DNA of 64,000 nucleotides from Comamonadaceae bacterium G21597-S1 (lineage in GTDB: Bacteria > Pseudomonadota > Gammaproteobacteria > Burkholderiales > Burkholderiaceae_C): positions 1 through 64,000 of the forward strand of contig JAPWHR010000012.1 in assembly GCA_027214345.1 (NCBI GenBank). The letters are read 5' to 3'. Each line of letters starts with the position of its first letter. The first letter of the stretch is position 1. Shown piece by piece: positions 41,098 through 49,463 of this stretch. The translations under genes and the position numbers were made by a program. A model generated the notes under the pieces. It saw nothing but the letters and a program-made list of their open reading frames with translations. It was not told the origin of the DNA and did not search any database.

Positions 41098-43068
41098 TCA
41101 GTCGCCGTACACCACGACGCAGTTGCGTCCACGGTGCTTGGCCGCATAACAGGCGTTGTCCGCGGCGGACAGCACCTCCTTGGCGCTGTCGAAGCTGCCG
41201 TCCACGCGCACCACGCCGATGCTGGCGCCGATCGCGAACGTGTGGCCTTCCCGGTCCAGTCGGTAGTCGACCACCGTCTTGCGGATCTTCTCGGCGATAT
41301 CGCGCGCATGTCCGATCGGACACCGTGGCAGCAACACGGCAAATTCGTCGCCGCCCAGGCGCGCCACGGTGTCGGACTTGCGGACCTGGGCCGTGAGCCG
41401 TTCGGCGATGTCGCGCAGGACGGCGTCACCGGCCGCGTGGCCGCCGGTATCGTTGACCTGCTTGAACCGGTCCAGGTCGATGAACAACGCGCAGAACGCT
41501 TCCGCTTCGGCCTGCGCGGTCGCCTCGGTCAGCAGGGTCTCGAACGCCGCGCGATTGACCAGACCGGTCAGCGCATCGTGGCTTGAATCCCAGGTCAGCT
41601 GCTCGCGCTGGGCCCGCATCTCGGTGACGTCCTCGAAAGTCCAGATCGTGCCCTTGGACAGGTCGCCAGCCACCACCGCGCGACCGCGCATGCGGGCCCA
41701 GAAGCTTTCGCCGGACTTGCGCTTGAGTTCCACTTCACCGGAGAAGAAACCCTGCTCCATGAACTGGGGGCGGGCGCTTTCGGCCAGTGCGGCAAAGGCC
41801 TCGTCGGAGGGATAGATCATGCGGGTCGGCTTGCCTTCCATTTCGTCCTTGCGCATGCCGAAGGTGTCGCAGAAATGCCGGCTTACCAGTTCGAACCGGC
41901 CGTCGCGGGTCAGGGCGATGCCCACCTGCGCATGGTCGAGTACCGCCTCGAGTTGTTGCAACAGGGCCCGCGTATCGCGCTCGCGCCGCTCGCGCTCGTC
42001 TTCGACATGCTGGAAGACACGTGCCAGCTCGCCGAGCTCGCCGCCCCACTTGGCGGGCCAGGGTGCCAGGTTCGATCGTGCATCGGTCAGCGAGGCGATG
42101 GCACGGTCGCGCAGCTTGTCGATCGGCCGCGTCACGCGCAGCCCGAACCAGGTTGCCAGCAATGCCGCGACCAGACCGACCGCGGCGGCGGACATCCAGG
42201 CCGCGCGTTGGGCCGCATGCAGTGGCCGCAACGCGACCTGCTGTGGCCGCAGGTGCACCAGCATCCAGTCGGATACGGGAATGCCGGCCATCGAGATCAG
42301 GTAACCCGACGACAACATGGCGCGTCCCTGGGTGTCGATCGGGCTTCCGGCGTTGCGCCAGTTCCGGTACACCGCGGCCAGACCCGGTTCGTCGGCGGCG
42401 TTGCCCATCACGCGCGCCGGATCCGGATGGGCCAGCACGATGCCGGAGCGGTCCAGCACCAGCGTGCGCGATCCGTCGCGCGCATCGGTCAGCCCGATGT
42501 CGGAGAACAGGCGGGCCGATGCCAGGTCCAGCGTGCCGGCGACGATGCCGGTGGGATGGCCGTCGCGCCGTGGCGTGGCCATGGCCAGAATCACCAGGGG
42601 CCGCTCGCTCGCGCGTCCGATGATGGGTTCGGAGATGACGACCTGGTCGGACCCGATCGCCCGTTGGAAGTAGGGCCGGTCGCCGATCGGGGGCAATTCC
42701 GTGGTCGGTTCACCGTTGATCAGCCGCACCTGCAGCCGGCCCTGGGCATCGGCGGCCAGCATCATGCCGAACAGCGCATTGGCCGACGACTCCTGGCGCA
42801 GATGCCGCTGCAATGCCGCGGTGTCCTGCCAGAGCTCGGGCCGCACGGCCTGCGCAACGGCGCGCACTGTCGTCTGCAGCAGCTGCAGCTTGGTGGCCAG
42901 CAACGTGGCCGTGCCTTGTTGTTCGCTGGCGCCGCTGTCGAGCAGCAGGGTCTCGACGTCGTTGCGGGTGGTGCGCAGCAGCAGTTCGGCCGTGGCGACC
43001 GCCGACAACACCCCCATGACCACGGCCAGCGAGACGATCTTGAACTTGAGTGTGCGGATCCAACGCAT
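41098..43068 (-). CDS. Membrane diguanylate cyclase with CACHE and PAS sensors
   Basis: A 656-residue signalling protein. TM1 (about 6-28) is followed by a periplasmic dCACHE sensor (about 35-275; IGDRPYFQRAIGSDQVVISEPI is typical), TM2 (about 285-305), a HAMP linker, a PAS domain (about 370-480) and a GGDEF domain. The catalytic GGDEF begins at residue 572, and the RKSD five residues before it is an intact inhibitory I-site. It should make cyclic di-GMP under product control, in response to a small external ligand. ATG 43068 fits the first helix; the frame upstream is low-complexity. No EAL domain. Confidence 0.92.
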   Translation of the reverse strand: MRWIRTLKFKIVSLAVVMGVLSAVATAELLLRTTRNDVETLLLDSGASEQQGTATLLATKLQLLQTTVRAVAQAVRPELWQDTAALQRHLRQESSANALFGMMLAADAQGRLQVRLINGEPTTELPPIGDRPYFQRAIGSDQVVISEPIIGRASERPLVILAMATPRRDGHPTGIVAGTLDLASARLFSDIGLTDARDGSRTLVLDRSGIVLAHPDPARVMGNAADEPGLAAVYRNWRNAGSPIDTQGRAMLSSGYLISMAGIPVSDWMLVHLRPQQVALRPLHAAQRAAWMSAAAVGLVAALLATWFGLRVTRPIDKLRDRAIASLTDARSNLAPWPAKWGGELGELARVFQHVEDERERRERDTRALLQQLEAVLDHAQVGIALTRDGRFELVSRHFCDTFGMRKDEMEGKPTRMIYPSDEAFAALAESARPQFMEQGFFSGEVELKRKSGESFWARMRGRAVVAGDLSKGTIWTFEDVTEMRAQREQLTWDSSHDALTGLVNRAAFETLLTEATAQAEAEAFCALFIDLDRFKQVNDTGGHAAGDAVLRDIAERLTAQVRKSDTVARLGGDEFAVLLPRCPIGHARDIAEKIRKTVVDYRLDREGHTFAIGASIGVVRVDGSFDSAKEVLSAADNACYAAKHRGRNCVVVYGD

Positions 43069-43135
43069 CCGACGGAGTTCCCCGGATTGCACGCCATTCA
43101 ATGCCGGTGTGCGGCCGACGGCGTGCGTGCCGGCA

Positions 43136-44068
43136 TCATGGCGCCTGGCGGCCGGTGCGCTCCACGAGCATTCCGTAGTGTTCGGTGCGCCGGTGCAATG
43201 CGAAGTTGAAGGTGGTCTCGCGGTAGGAGGCGCCCAGGTCGAGGTCGCACCGCGCAACGATCACCTCGTCGCCGTTGCCGGCGCTGCGCGCGACGATCTC
43301 GCCATTGGGGGCGATGATGCAGCTGCCGGCGATCATGTCGACGCCTTCCTCGACGCCGGCTTTGGCGATGCCCACGACCCAGGTGCTGTTCTGGTAGGCC
43401 CCCGACTGCATGCACAACTCGTTGTGGAACTGCCCCAGGCGGTCATGGTCCGGCGCGGCGGGGTGGTGCACGGGTGTGTTGTAGCCACAGAAGATCATGT
43501 CGACTGCCTGCAGGCCCAGCACCCGGTAGGCTTCGGGCCAGCGGCGGTCGTTGCAGATCAGCATGCCGGCCACGCCGCCCCATGCGTGCCAGGCCCCGAA
43601 ACCGAGGTCGCCGATGTCGAAGAATCGCTTTTCCAGGTTCTGGAACGGTGTCTGCGGGCGATGGTCGGCGTGGCCAGGCAGGTGGATCTTGCGGTATTTG
43701 CCGATGATGTTGCCGTCAGCGGCGACGAGGATGGAGCTGTTGAACCGGCGCTTGCGCCCCCCGCTGGTGTCGAGTTCGCAATACCCCAGATGAAACCCGA
43801 CGCCCAGCCGCCGCGCTTCGTCGAACAGCGGCTGGGTGGCCGGGCTCGGCATTTCGCGTTCGAACCAGTTGTCGACCTCGGCTTCGTCCTCGATCCACCA
43901 GTGCGGGAAAAACGCGGTCAGGCAGGCCTCGGGAAAGGCAACGACCTGCGCGCCCATGCCGGCGGCCTGGCGCATCAGTTCGACCATGCGCCGGACGACG
44001 GCGGCGCGGGATTCCTGGCGGGAGACCGGGCCCATCTGGGCGGCGGCAAGTGTGATGGGACGGGACAT
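43136..44068 (-). CDS. N-carbamoyl-D-amino-acid hydrolase (nitrilase superfamily)
   Basis: A 310-residue cytoplasmic hydrolase. The catalytic triad falls at E47 (FPEACL), K127 (KYRKIHLPG) and C172 (LICNDRRWPE), the same residue numbers as in the characterised Agrobacterium N-carbamoyl-D-amino-acid amidohydrolase, and ICNDRRWPE is that enzyme's signature. It hydrolyses N-carbamoyl-D-amino acids to the D-amino acid, CO2 and ammonia. ATG 44068 gives this numbering. It is not next to a hydantoinase here; the D-aminoacylase at 4215 is the nearest functional relative. Substrate beyond D-carbamoyl is open. Confidence 0.9.
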   Translation of the reverse strand: MSRPITLAAAQMGPVSRQESRAAVVRRMVELMRQAAGMGAQVVAFPEACLTAFFPHWWIEDEAEVDNWFEREMPSPATQPLFDEARRLGVGFHLGYCELDTSGGRKRRFNSSILVAADGNIIGKYRKIHLPGHADHRPQTPFQNLEKRFFDIGDLGFGAWHAWGGVAGMLICNDRRWPEAYRVLGLQAVDMIFCGYNTPVHHPAAPDHDRLGQFHNELCMQSGAYQNSTWVVGIAKAGVEEGVDMIAGSCIIAPNGEIVARSAGNGDEVIVARCDLDLGASYRETTFNFALHRRTEHYGMLVERTGRQAP

Positions 44069-44242
44069 GGCGTGGATGATCCGGCTGGCGGTTGAACAGG
44101 GCAGGGCAGTATCGGGCGCGGGGGGGGCCTGATCGCCTCGGGGCCAGTATGGAGCGCGCATGCCTTCGCATCTATTGGAGTTTCCCCTCTGCAACGGCTT
44201 GCCCTGGTGCTGACCGGCCGTCGCGCCGCGGGCCGGCGGGCG

Positions 44243-44353
44243 TTACATCCAGGACCAGATCGCGGTCAGCCAGCGGCGCGCCGGACTGTTGCCGGCCAGG
44301 CGCAGGCGCCAGCGCAGGTCCAGGCTCTGGTGGATGGCGTACCGGTATTTCAT
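44243..44353 (-). CDS. 36-residue basic, Trp-rich small protein
   Basis: A tiny frame coding for a basic, Trp-rich peptide (starting MKYRYAIHQSLDLRW and ending AIWSWM). Its ATG overlaps the stop of the small gene upstream by 4 nt (ATGA), strong evidence for coupling. No family is recognisable. It could be a peripheral membrane or regulatory peptide, but nothing beyond the coupling supports a role. Confidence 0.5.
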   Translation of the reverse strand: MKYRYAIHQSLDLRWRLRLAGNSPARRWLTAIWSWM

Positions 44354-44550
44354 GAGGCCAGGCTCCGTGGGGGGGCCGTCGGTATGCCCTGGCGCAGCCA
44401 GTCGGCTGCTGCAACCTCGGGTTCGCTGTTGTGCCAGCGTTGCTCCTGCCACAGGTCGATGGCGACCGCATCGCGTTGCTCGCGTGGCAGGCGCGGCCAC
44501 TGTGCGTGCAGGCGGGCGGAAAAGCGGGCGATCCATTCGTGTTCATTCAT
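44350..44550 (-). CDS. 66-residue uncharacterised small protein
   Basis: A 66-residue acidic/aromatic helical protein (opens NEHEWIARFSARL, contains REQRDAVAIDLWQEQRW). GAGG 8-11 nt upstream of the ATG looks like a ribosome site. I do not recognise the family; it resembles short conserved hypothetical proteins of Burkholderiales. It is translationally coupled to a 36-residue gene downstream, and an inverted repeat lies in its promoter region. Confidence 0.6.
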   Translation of the reverse strand: MNEHEWIARFSARLHAQWPRLPREQRDAVAIDLWQEQRWHNSEPEVAAADWLRQGIPTAPPRSLAS

Positions 44551-44577
44551 CGGCGTACCTCGTTGGTGTTTGCGGTA

Positions 44578-44595
44578 ACTGTTGTTTTGTACAGT
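44578..44595. promoter_or_regulatory. Inverted repeat ACTGT-n8-ACAGT before the small-gene pair
   Basis: ACTGT (44578-44582) and ACAGT (44591-44595) are 5-bp inverted repeats separated by 8 bp, located 28 nt upstream of the start at 44550 in an AT-rich patch with a TATACT element. It may be an operator or part of the promoter of the two small genes. Confidence 0.4.
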
Positions 44596-44662
44596 ATATG
44601 CAAACCCGGATCGAACGCAAGGGGCCGGGTGCCACAGCCGGCCGTGCGCGGCCGGCCTGGCG

Positions 44663-45592
44663 CTATGGCTCGCGTGCCAGGCGTTGCGCCAGGGCGTCGC
44701 CGACGAACTGCATGAAGGCCCGCACCCGCGCCGTGCGGCGCAGGTCGGGGTGGGTCAGCATCCAGACCGGCTGCGCGAGTTCGGGGATGGGCTCGGACAC
44801 CGCCACCAATTCCGGGTGTTTGTGCTCCATGAATGTCGGCAACACGCCCACGCCGATGCCTGTGCGCAGCATCGACGCCATGGCATTGAAGATGTCGACC
44901 CGCACGCGCACATGGGCGCGCGCCAGGTGCTCGCGCATCCAGTGGTCGTACACCCGCGCCGAGGCACCGCGTTCGAAGGCGACCCACGGTGCCTCACGGG
45001 TCAGCACGTCGAGGCGCGTGAGCTGCTGCGGCAGGTCGGCCGCGCCGCGCAAGGCATAGACGCGGCATTGCGTCATGCCGAGTTCGCGCCCGACCAGGTA
45101 GTCGGCCACGTGGCGCGACAGGCGCAGCGCGACGTCCGCCTCCTGGCGCATGCCGTGGTGCTGCGGATGGGCCGAGCGGCTCGACAGGTCGGCCAGGAAG
45201 GCGTTCTCGATCACCTCGACCTCGATGCCGGGGTAGGCGCGGGCAAAGTCGGCCAGCGGTTGCGGCAGCAGGTGGTCCATCAGCACGAAGGCTGTCGTCA
45301 CGCGCAAGGCACCGGTCAGCTCCCGGTCACGTCCGAGCACCTGGCGCTCGACCTCGTCGGCCCGTGTCGCCATGTGGCGCGCCTGCTCGAGCAGCACCAG
45401 CCCCGCTTCCGTAGGTTGGTAACCACTTCGCTGGCGTTCGAACAAACGCGTGCCGAGCTGTTGCTCCAGTGCGTCGAGGCGACGCAGCACCGTGGTGTGG
45501 TTGACGCCCAGTGCGCGCGCGGCGCCGCCGATCGAACCGGCATTGCCCACGGCCAGGGCATGGCGCAATGTCTCCCAGTCGAGTGTGGCCAT
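44663..45592 (-). CDS. LysR-family transcriptional regulator
   Basis: A 309-residue LysR regulator with the HTH at about 2-62 (IGGAARALGVNHTTVLRRLDALE, in the subgroup that uses HTTVLRR) and an effector domain at about 90-295. ATG 45592 is at the family start. The upstream 17-bp perfect palindrome at 45609-45625 lies 17 nt before the start, consistent with autorepression and with control of the divergent 62-residue gene at 45724. Confidence 0.92.
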   Translation of the reverse strand: MATLDWETLRHALAVGNAGSIGGAARALGVNHTTVLRRLDALEQQLGTRLFERQRSGYQPTEAGLVLLEQARHMATRADEVERQVLGRDRELTGALRVTTAFVLMDHLLPQPLADFARAYPGIEVEVIENAFLADLSSRSAHPQHHGMRQEADVALRLSRHVADYLVGRELGMTQCRVYALRGAADLPQQLTRLDVLTREAPWVAFERGASARVYDHWMREHLARAHVRVRVDIFNAMASMLRTGIGVGVLPTFMEHKHPELVAVSEPIPELAQPVWMLTHPDLRRTARVRAFMQFVGDALAQRLAREP

Positions 45593-45608
45593 CGGTAGTT
45601 TGCAAAAT

Positions 45609-45625
45609 TGCAGTTGAGAACTGCA
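45609..45625. promoter_or_regulatory. Perfect palindrome, likely LysR-type operator
   Basis: TGCAGTT-GAG-AACTGCA: 7-bp perfect arms with a 3-bp centre, in an AT-rich divergent promoter region between the LysR gene (45592) and the small gene (45724). A TTGACA at 45667-45672 could be the -35 of the rightward promoter. Confidence 0.55.
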
Positions 45626-45723
45626 TATTAACAAGTGGTTTGCGTTTTGATAAGCAACTACATTGTTTGACATGCGTGAAAACCCTAGGTTTCTTGACGC
45701 ATCACTTGTCTTCTGGAGTTGCC

Positions 45724-45912
45724 ATGACCACCCTTGCCGCCCCCAACAGCCTTGGATTCACACCCGCCCGCTCCGCACAGCGTCGGGCTTTGAACGCTTC
45801 GTCGCCGGTGGCGGCTGCGTCGTCCCGTGGCAGCTGGATCGAGCGCCTGGCCGACTGGGCCGACCGCCAGCCGGTGCATCGCCGCGTCGGCAGCTGGGTG
45901 TTGTACCGCTGA
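45724..45912 (+). CDS. 62-residue basic protein, divergent from LysR
   Basis: A 62-residue basic protein (opens TTLAAPNSLGF, contains SRGSWIERLADWADRQP, ends RRVGSWVLYR). TCTGGAG lies about 6 nt before the ATG, and a TTGACA element is further upstream. I do not know the family; similar short proteins with a terminal WVLYR-like motif occur beside LysR genes, so it may be the LysR target. No membrane segment or signal is visible. Confidence 0.6.
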   Translation: MTTLAAPNSLGFTPARSAQRRALNASSPVAAASSRGSWIERLADWADRQPVHRRVGSWVLYR

Positions 45913-45936
45913 CTCGCCCCCGGGCCCGCGCCCGGT

Positions 45937-46229
45937 TCAGCCGCCCGGCTGCGCCAGCAGCAGGCGTGCGGCCATCGTCTGCATGCGCTCGATGTAGTGC
46001 CGGTGCGCGCCGCGCGTGATGGCGCCAGGCGTTCTTCCAGGTCCAGTTTCAGGTCGACATGCAGCGTCGTCGCCTCGAGCAGCTCGGTGCGCGAGGCGAA
46101 GTGCAGGTACAGCGCCTGGCGCGAGACGCCGGCCTGCCTTGCGATGTCGCCCACGCGCACGCCCAGGCCATGACCCGCGGTGTTCGCCGCATCGTGCTGT
46201 TCTGCGGGCGCGGGAAGGCACAAGTGCAA
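45937..46229 (-). pseudogene. Broken TetR-family regulator
   Basis: The minus strand encodes a recognisable TetR HTH (VGDIARQAGVSRQALYLHFASRTELLEATT, in two parts) around 46080-46165, but the frame changes near 46020 and a different frame carries the last piece (HRHYIERMQTMAARLLLAQ) to a stop at 45937. Only about 100 residues remain compared with about 200 usual, with most of the ligand domain missing, so it has suffered a frameshift and an internal deletion. The N-terminal helix before the HTH is also altered. It is divergent from a DUF1772 gene, its likely former target. Confidence 0.65.
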
Positions 46230-46330
46230 CGCTGCGAACGCATCGTGCCGCGGGCGCTGGGCCGCGCACCGACCGACTTCACCGGGTTCGCACTCCGTGT
46301 CGGCGCATCGGGCGCCTGGCGTGTTGCGGC

Positions 46331-46822
46331 ATGACCGCGGCGGCCATGGTCATCGCGGCGTCGGCCTGTCTGGCCTGCGCGCGGGTCGCGGGCGAGTTCT
46401 TCGCGTTCTCGAGATTCGTCATGCAGGCGCTGGCGCGAATCCCCGCCAGCCACGGCATCGGCGCGATGCAGGCCATCAGCGTGGTCGTCATCAACCGCTC
46501 ATTCCGCGGCCTGTTCTTCGGCGGCGCCCCGTTGTCGTTGCTGGCCGCAGGGCTGGCCGTGTCGCAATGGGGCAGCGCCGCGGCCATCTGCACCGTGGCC
46601 GGCGCCGACCTGTATCTGGTCGGTACCTCCCTGGTGATGGCGTTCGGCAACATCCCGCTGAACGACAGGCTGGCGGGCGTGACCGCGACCGACCCACGCG
46701 CTGCCGCCGTCTGGGCCCGTGACCTGCGGCGCTGGACGAGGTGGAACCATGTGCGCACCCTCTGTGCGCTGGCGGCGGCAGCGGCCTATCTGGCGGGCCT
46801 GCTGCCGAGCGGCGCCGGCTGA
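46331..46822 (+). CDS. DUF1772-family membrane protein
   Basis: A 163-residue inner-membrane protein with four hydrophobic helices. The family hallmarks are NIPLNDRLAG (about 119-128) and the final RWTRWNHVRT segment. DUF1772 proteins are related to anthrone-oxygenase-like membrane proteins, but no function is established in bacteria. They are often found divergent from a TetR regulator; here that regulator is broken, so this gene may be constitutively expressed. Confidence 0.8.
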   Translation: MTAAAMVIAASACLACARVAGEFFAFSRFVMQALARIPASHGIGAMQAISVVVINRSFRGLFFGGAPLSLLAAGLAVSQWGSAAAICTVAGADLYLVGTSLVMAFGNIPLNDRLAGVTATDPRAAAVWARDLRRWTRWNHVRTLCALAAAAAYLAGLLPSGAG

Positions 46823-46892
46823 TCGGCACGGGTCGATCGGCACCGGCTGGACGGCTGCTCGGCGACGCCGATCCGGTACGCGGGCCCCGGCC

Positions 46893-47867
46893 TCAGCGCC
46901 GCCCCGCCGCGTCCCGGGCCGTCGGCGTGAGCTGCAGCCGCGCTTCACGCACCGCCACGAACAGGCCCGCGCCCAGGATCAGCACGATGCCGATGGCGGA
47001 CCAGGCGCCCGGCACCTCGCCCCAGATGATGAAGCCCCAGAAGGCGGCCAGCAACAGGCCGCTGTATTCGAAGGGTGCGACCAGGCCGGCCGCGCTGCTG
47101 CGGTAGGCCTGGGATATCAGGTAGCCGCCGGCTGCCGAGCAGGCGCCGGCAACGCACATCAGGCCGAAGTGCGCTGCCGTTGGCCAGGACCAGGCGCGAA
47201 ACAGGAACTCCAGCGACGGATGGCCGCTGCCGGACCATTGCCCGCTGCCGAATACCAGGCCCATGGCCGAGCAGGCCACGATGAAGGTCAGCTGGATATA
47301 GACCGACATCGTTGCCGCCGATTCGGCCAGCCCCATGCTGCGTGTCATCGTGTGCAGGCTGGCGTACGCCATGGCCGACAGCGCCGGCAACAGCACCGCC
47401 CACTGGAAGGCCGCCGTACCGGGCTTGACGATCAGCAACACGCCCAGCAGGCCCACGCACAATGCGCTCCAGCGCCGGATGCCGACGTGTTCCTTCAGCA
47501 GCCAGGCCGACAGCGCGGTGATCAGCAAGGGCGCGACAAAGAACACGGCCGAGGTCTCGGCCAGCGGCAGGCTCGCCAGAGCGGTGAAAAACGACATGTT
47601 CGTGACCACCACGCACAGGCCGCGGAAGACATGGGCCTTGCGCCGCTGCGTGCGGAACACCGCGAGCCGGTCGCCGCGTGGCGCGAGCAGCAGCACGGTC
47701 AGCACCAGGGCCACGGCGGCGCGCACCAGCACCACCTCGTGCAGCGGATAGGTTGCGCTGAACGACTTGACCGTGATGTCGTTGATCGAGAACGCCAGCG
47801 CCGCGCCGAGTGCGCAGGCGATGCTCAGGCGGGCGCGGTCCGGATCCACAACGGATGCGGGGCTCAC
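46893..47867 (-). CDS. DMT-family (EamA) transporter
   Basis: A 324-residue inner-membrane protein with ten hydrophobic helices in two EamA repeats (IACALGAALAFSINDITVK opens the first). Members move amino acids or other metabolites, usually outward. The start is a GTG at 47867. It is the last gene of the long leftward cluster, 34 nt after the RidA gene, so it may export a product or carry one of the cluster's small molecules. Confidence 0.88.
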   Translation of the reverse strand: MSPASVVDPDRARLSIACALGAALAFSINDITVKSFSATYPLHEVVLVRAAVALVLTVLLLAPRGDRLAVFRTQRRKAHVFRGLCVVVTNMSFFTALASLPLAETSAVFFVAPLLITALSAWLLKEHVGIRRWSALCVGLLGVLLIVKPGTAAFQWAVLLPALSAMAYASLHTMTRSMGLAESAATMSVYIQLTFIVACSAMGLVFGSGQWSGSGHPSLEFLFRAWSWPTAAHFGLMCVAGACSAAGGYLISQAYRSSAAGLVAPFEYSGLLLAAFWGFIIWGEVPGAWSAIGIVLILGAGLFVAVREARLQLTPTARDAAGRR

Positions 47868-47901
47868 CGTGAGGGCCTGGCCCTGCGACCGGTGCGTGGC
47901 G

Positions 47902-48294
47902 TCAACAGGCCGAGTCGGTCACGGCGATGCATTCGAGTTCGAAGCGCAGTGCCGGCGACAGGCATCCGGTGATGGTGGTGCGGGCCGGATACGGCGCCGA
48001 GAAATATTCGGTGTACAGCCGATTGAACAGCGGCAGGTCGTCGGCGTCGCGTACATAGTTGCGGGTCTGCACTACGTTGGACAGGTCGGCACCGGCCGAC
48101 TGCAGCACCTTGCGCAGGTTCTCCACCGAACGGCGGAACTCGCCCTCGAAGCTGTCGGAGACGATCTTGCCGGTGGCGTCGACCGATGCCTGGCCGGAGA
48201 CGAAGACCATGTTGCCGACCCGCACGGCGGGGCTGAACGGCAGGTGCGAGACCGGGGTGTCGGGTTGGCGCGGATACGAGACAGAAGGGTGCAT
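47902..48294 (-). CDS. RidA-family enamine/imine deaminase (copy 1)
   Basis: A 130-residue protein of the RidA/YjgF family. The conserved Arg of the active site is in PYPARTTI near residue 105, and GNMVFVSGQASVD and VQTRNYVRDADDL are typical. RidA hydrolyses reactive enamines and imines, such as 2-aminoacrylate, to keto acids and ammonia and so protects PLP enzymes. It lies between a deacylase and a DMT transporter in the same leftward unit. A second, longer RidA is at 59004. Confidence 0.9.
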   Translation of the reverse strand: MHPSVSYPRQPDTPVSHLPFSPAVRVGNMVFVSGQASVDATGKIVSDSFEGEFRRSVENLRKVLQSAGADLSNVVQTRNYVRDADDLPLFNRLYTEYFSAPYPARTTITGCLSPALRFELECIAVTDSAC

Positions 48295-48356
48295 GGCGGG
48301 CGGGCAATCAGGTTGGAATCGGGGTTGCGCAGTGGCGTCGTAGCGGCGCGAGTCGT

Positions 48357-49361
48357 TCAGACGTCGGTGCCGAGGTGGGCGACACAGTCCCCGCGTTCGA
48401 CACGTCCGAAATGGCGCTGGCACACGACCATGCCGGCGCGCCGGAAATGGCAGGTGACCGGTTCGCGCCCGGGGTTGTCGATGAAGTGGATGCGACCGGC
48501 CGGATCGCCGGCCTGGACCTCGGCACCCAGGTCGACCAGTGGCTCGAGCAAGCCGGCCTCGTTGGCATAGACGTAATGTTCGCGGCTGGAGACCTCGATC
48601 ATGCGCATGTCGGTGCGGGGCTCGGGCGCCGGTGTGTTGGCCAGCACACCGGCGAAGGCCAGGAAGCGGCGCACGCCACCTTCGAGCATGGCCAGGCTGG
48701 AGCGGTTCACGTCGCCGCCGCCGCCGAATTCGCCGCCGAGCGAGACCAGGCCGCGCCGGGCGGCCGCTGCGCCGGCCAGGCGGCCCTCGGGGTTGTAGGC
48801 CCACACCAGGCTCAGCGGCGCGCCGAAGGCCTGCAGTGCGGCCAGCGAGCGTGCGTCGAGCGCAGGGTCGCCGCTGTTGCGCATCGAGCAGAACGGCACG
48901 TACTTGAGCGACGAGCCGCCCGAATGCAGGTCGTGGTGGAAGTCGGCCATCGGGTACAACACACTGTCGATGTAATGCGCGATGGCCCAGGTCGGCGTGC
49001 CTTGCGGGTCGCCGGGAAAGGCGCGGTTCAGGTTGCCCTGGTCGATCGGCGACACCCGCGTGCCGGCCATTGCCGCCGGCAGATTGGCCGCCGGCAGGAT
49101 GATGATGCGCCCGCGCACGTGTTCGGGCTCGAGTTCGCGGATCAGCTTGGCCAGCGTGATCTGGCCCTCGTATTCGTCGCCGTGGTTGCCCGACATCAGG
49201 AACACGGTGGGCCCGTCGCCGTTGCGGATCACCGCGATCGGGATCGCCAGCGCGCCGTAGGCCGAACGCGTGACCGAATGCGGCAGGTAGAGCCAGTCGA
49301 CCTGTTTGCCCTGGGCGTTGTAGTCGACGTTGGTGAAGATCAGGGATGGATCACTGGCCAT
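48357..49361 (-). CDS. Aspartoacylase/succinylglutamate desuccinylase-family deacylase
   Basis: A 334-residue zinc hydrolase of the M14-like AstE/AspA family. Metal ligands are H60 and E63 (SGNHGDEYEG) and H146 (DLHSGG), with RAFPGDPQGTP as the usual substrate loop. The C-terminal beta domain (about 245-330; GLLEPLVDLGAEVQAGDPAG) is biotinyl-like, as in DoeB-type enzymes that remove an acetyl group from N-acetyl-diaminobutyrate. It should cleave an N-acyl amino compound in the cytoplasm. It follows the amidohydrolase by 102 nt and precedes RidA by 62 nt. Confidence 0.85.
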   Translation of the reverse strand: MASDPSLIFTNVDYNAQGKQVDWLYLPHSVTRSAYGALAIPIAVIRNGDGPTVFLMSGNHGDEYEGQITLAKLIRELEPEHVRGRIIILPAANLPAAMAGTRVSPIDQGNLNRAFPGDPQGTPTWAIAHYIDSVLYPMADFHHDLHSGGSSLKYVPFCSMRNSGDPALDARSLAALQAFGAPLSLVWAYNPEGRLAGAAAARRGLVSLGGEFGGGGDVNRSSLAMLEGGVRRFLAFAGVLANTPAPEPRTDMRMIEVSSREHYVYANEAGLLEPLVDLGAEVQAGDPAGRIHFIDNPGREPVTCHFRRAGMVVCQRHFGRVERGDCVAHLGTDV

Positions 49362-49463
49362 GGTGGGGACTCCGGAGGATGGGGCTGCGGGAGGCGCACG
49401 GCGGACCGTGCGGCCGGATTCATGTCGTGCGCGGCGTCAGGCTTGCGCGCGGGCTGTGGCGCT

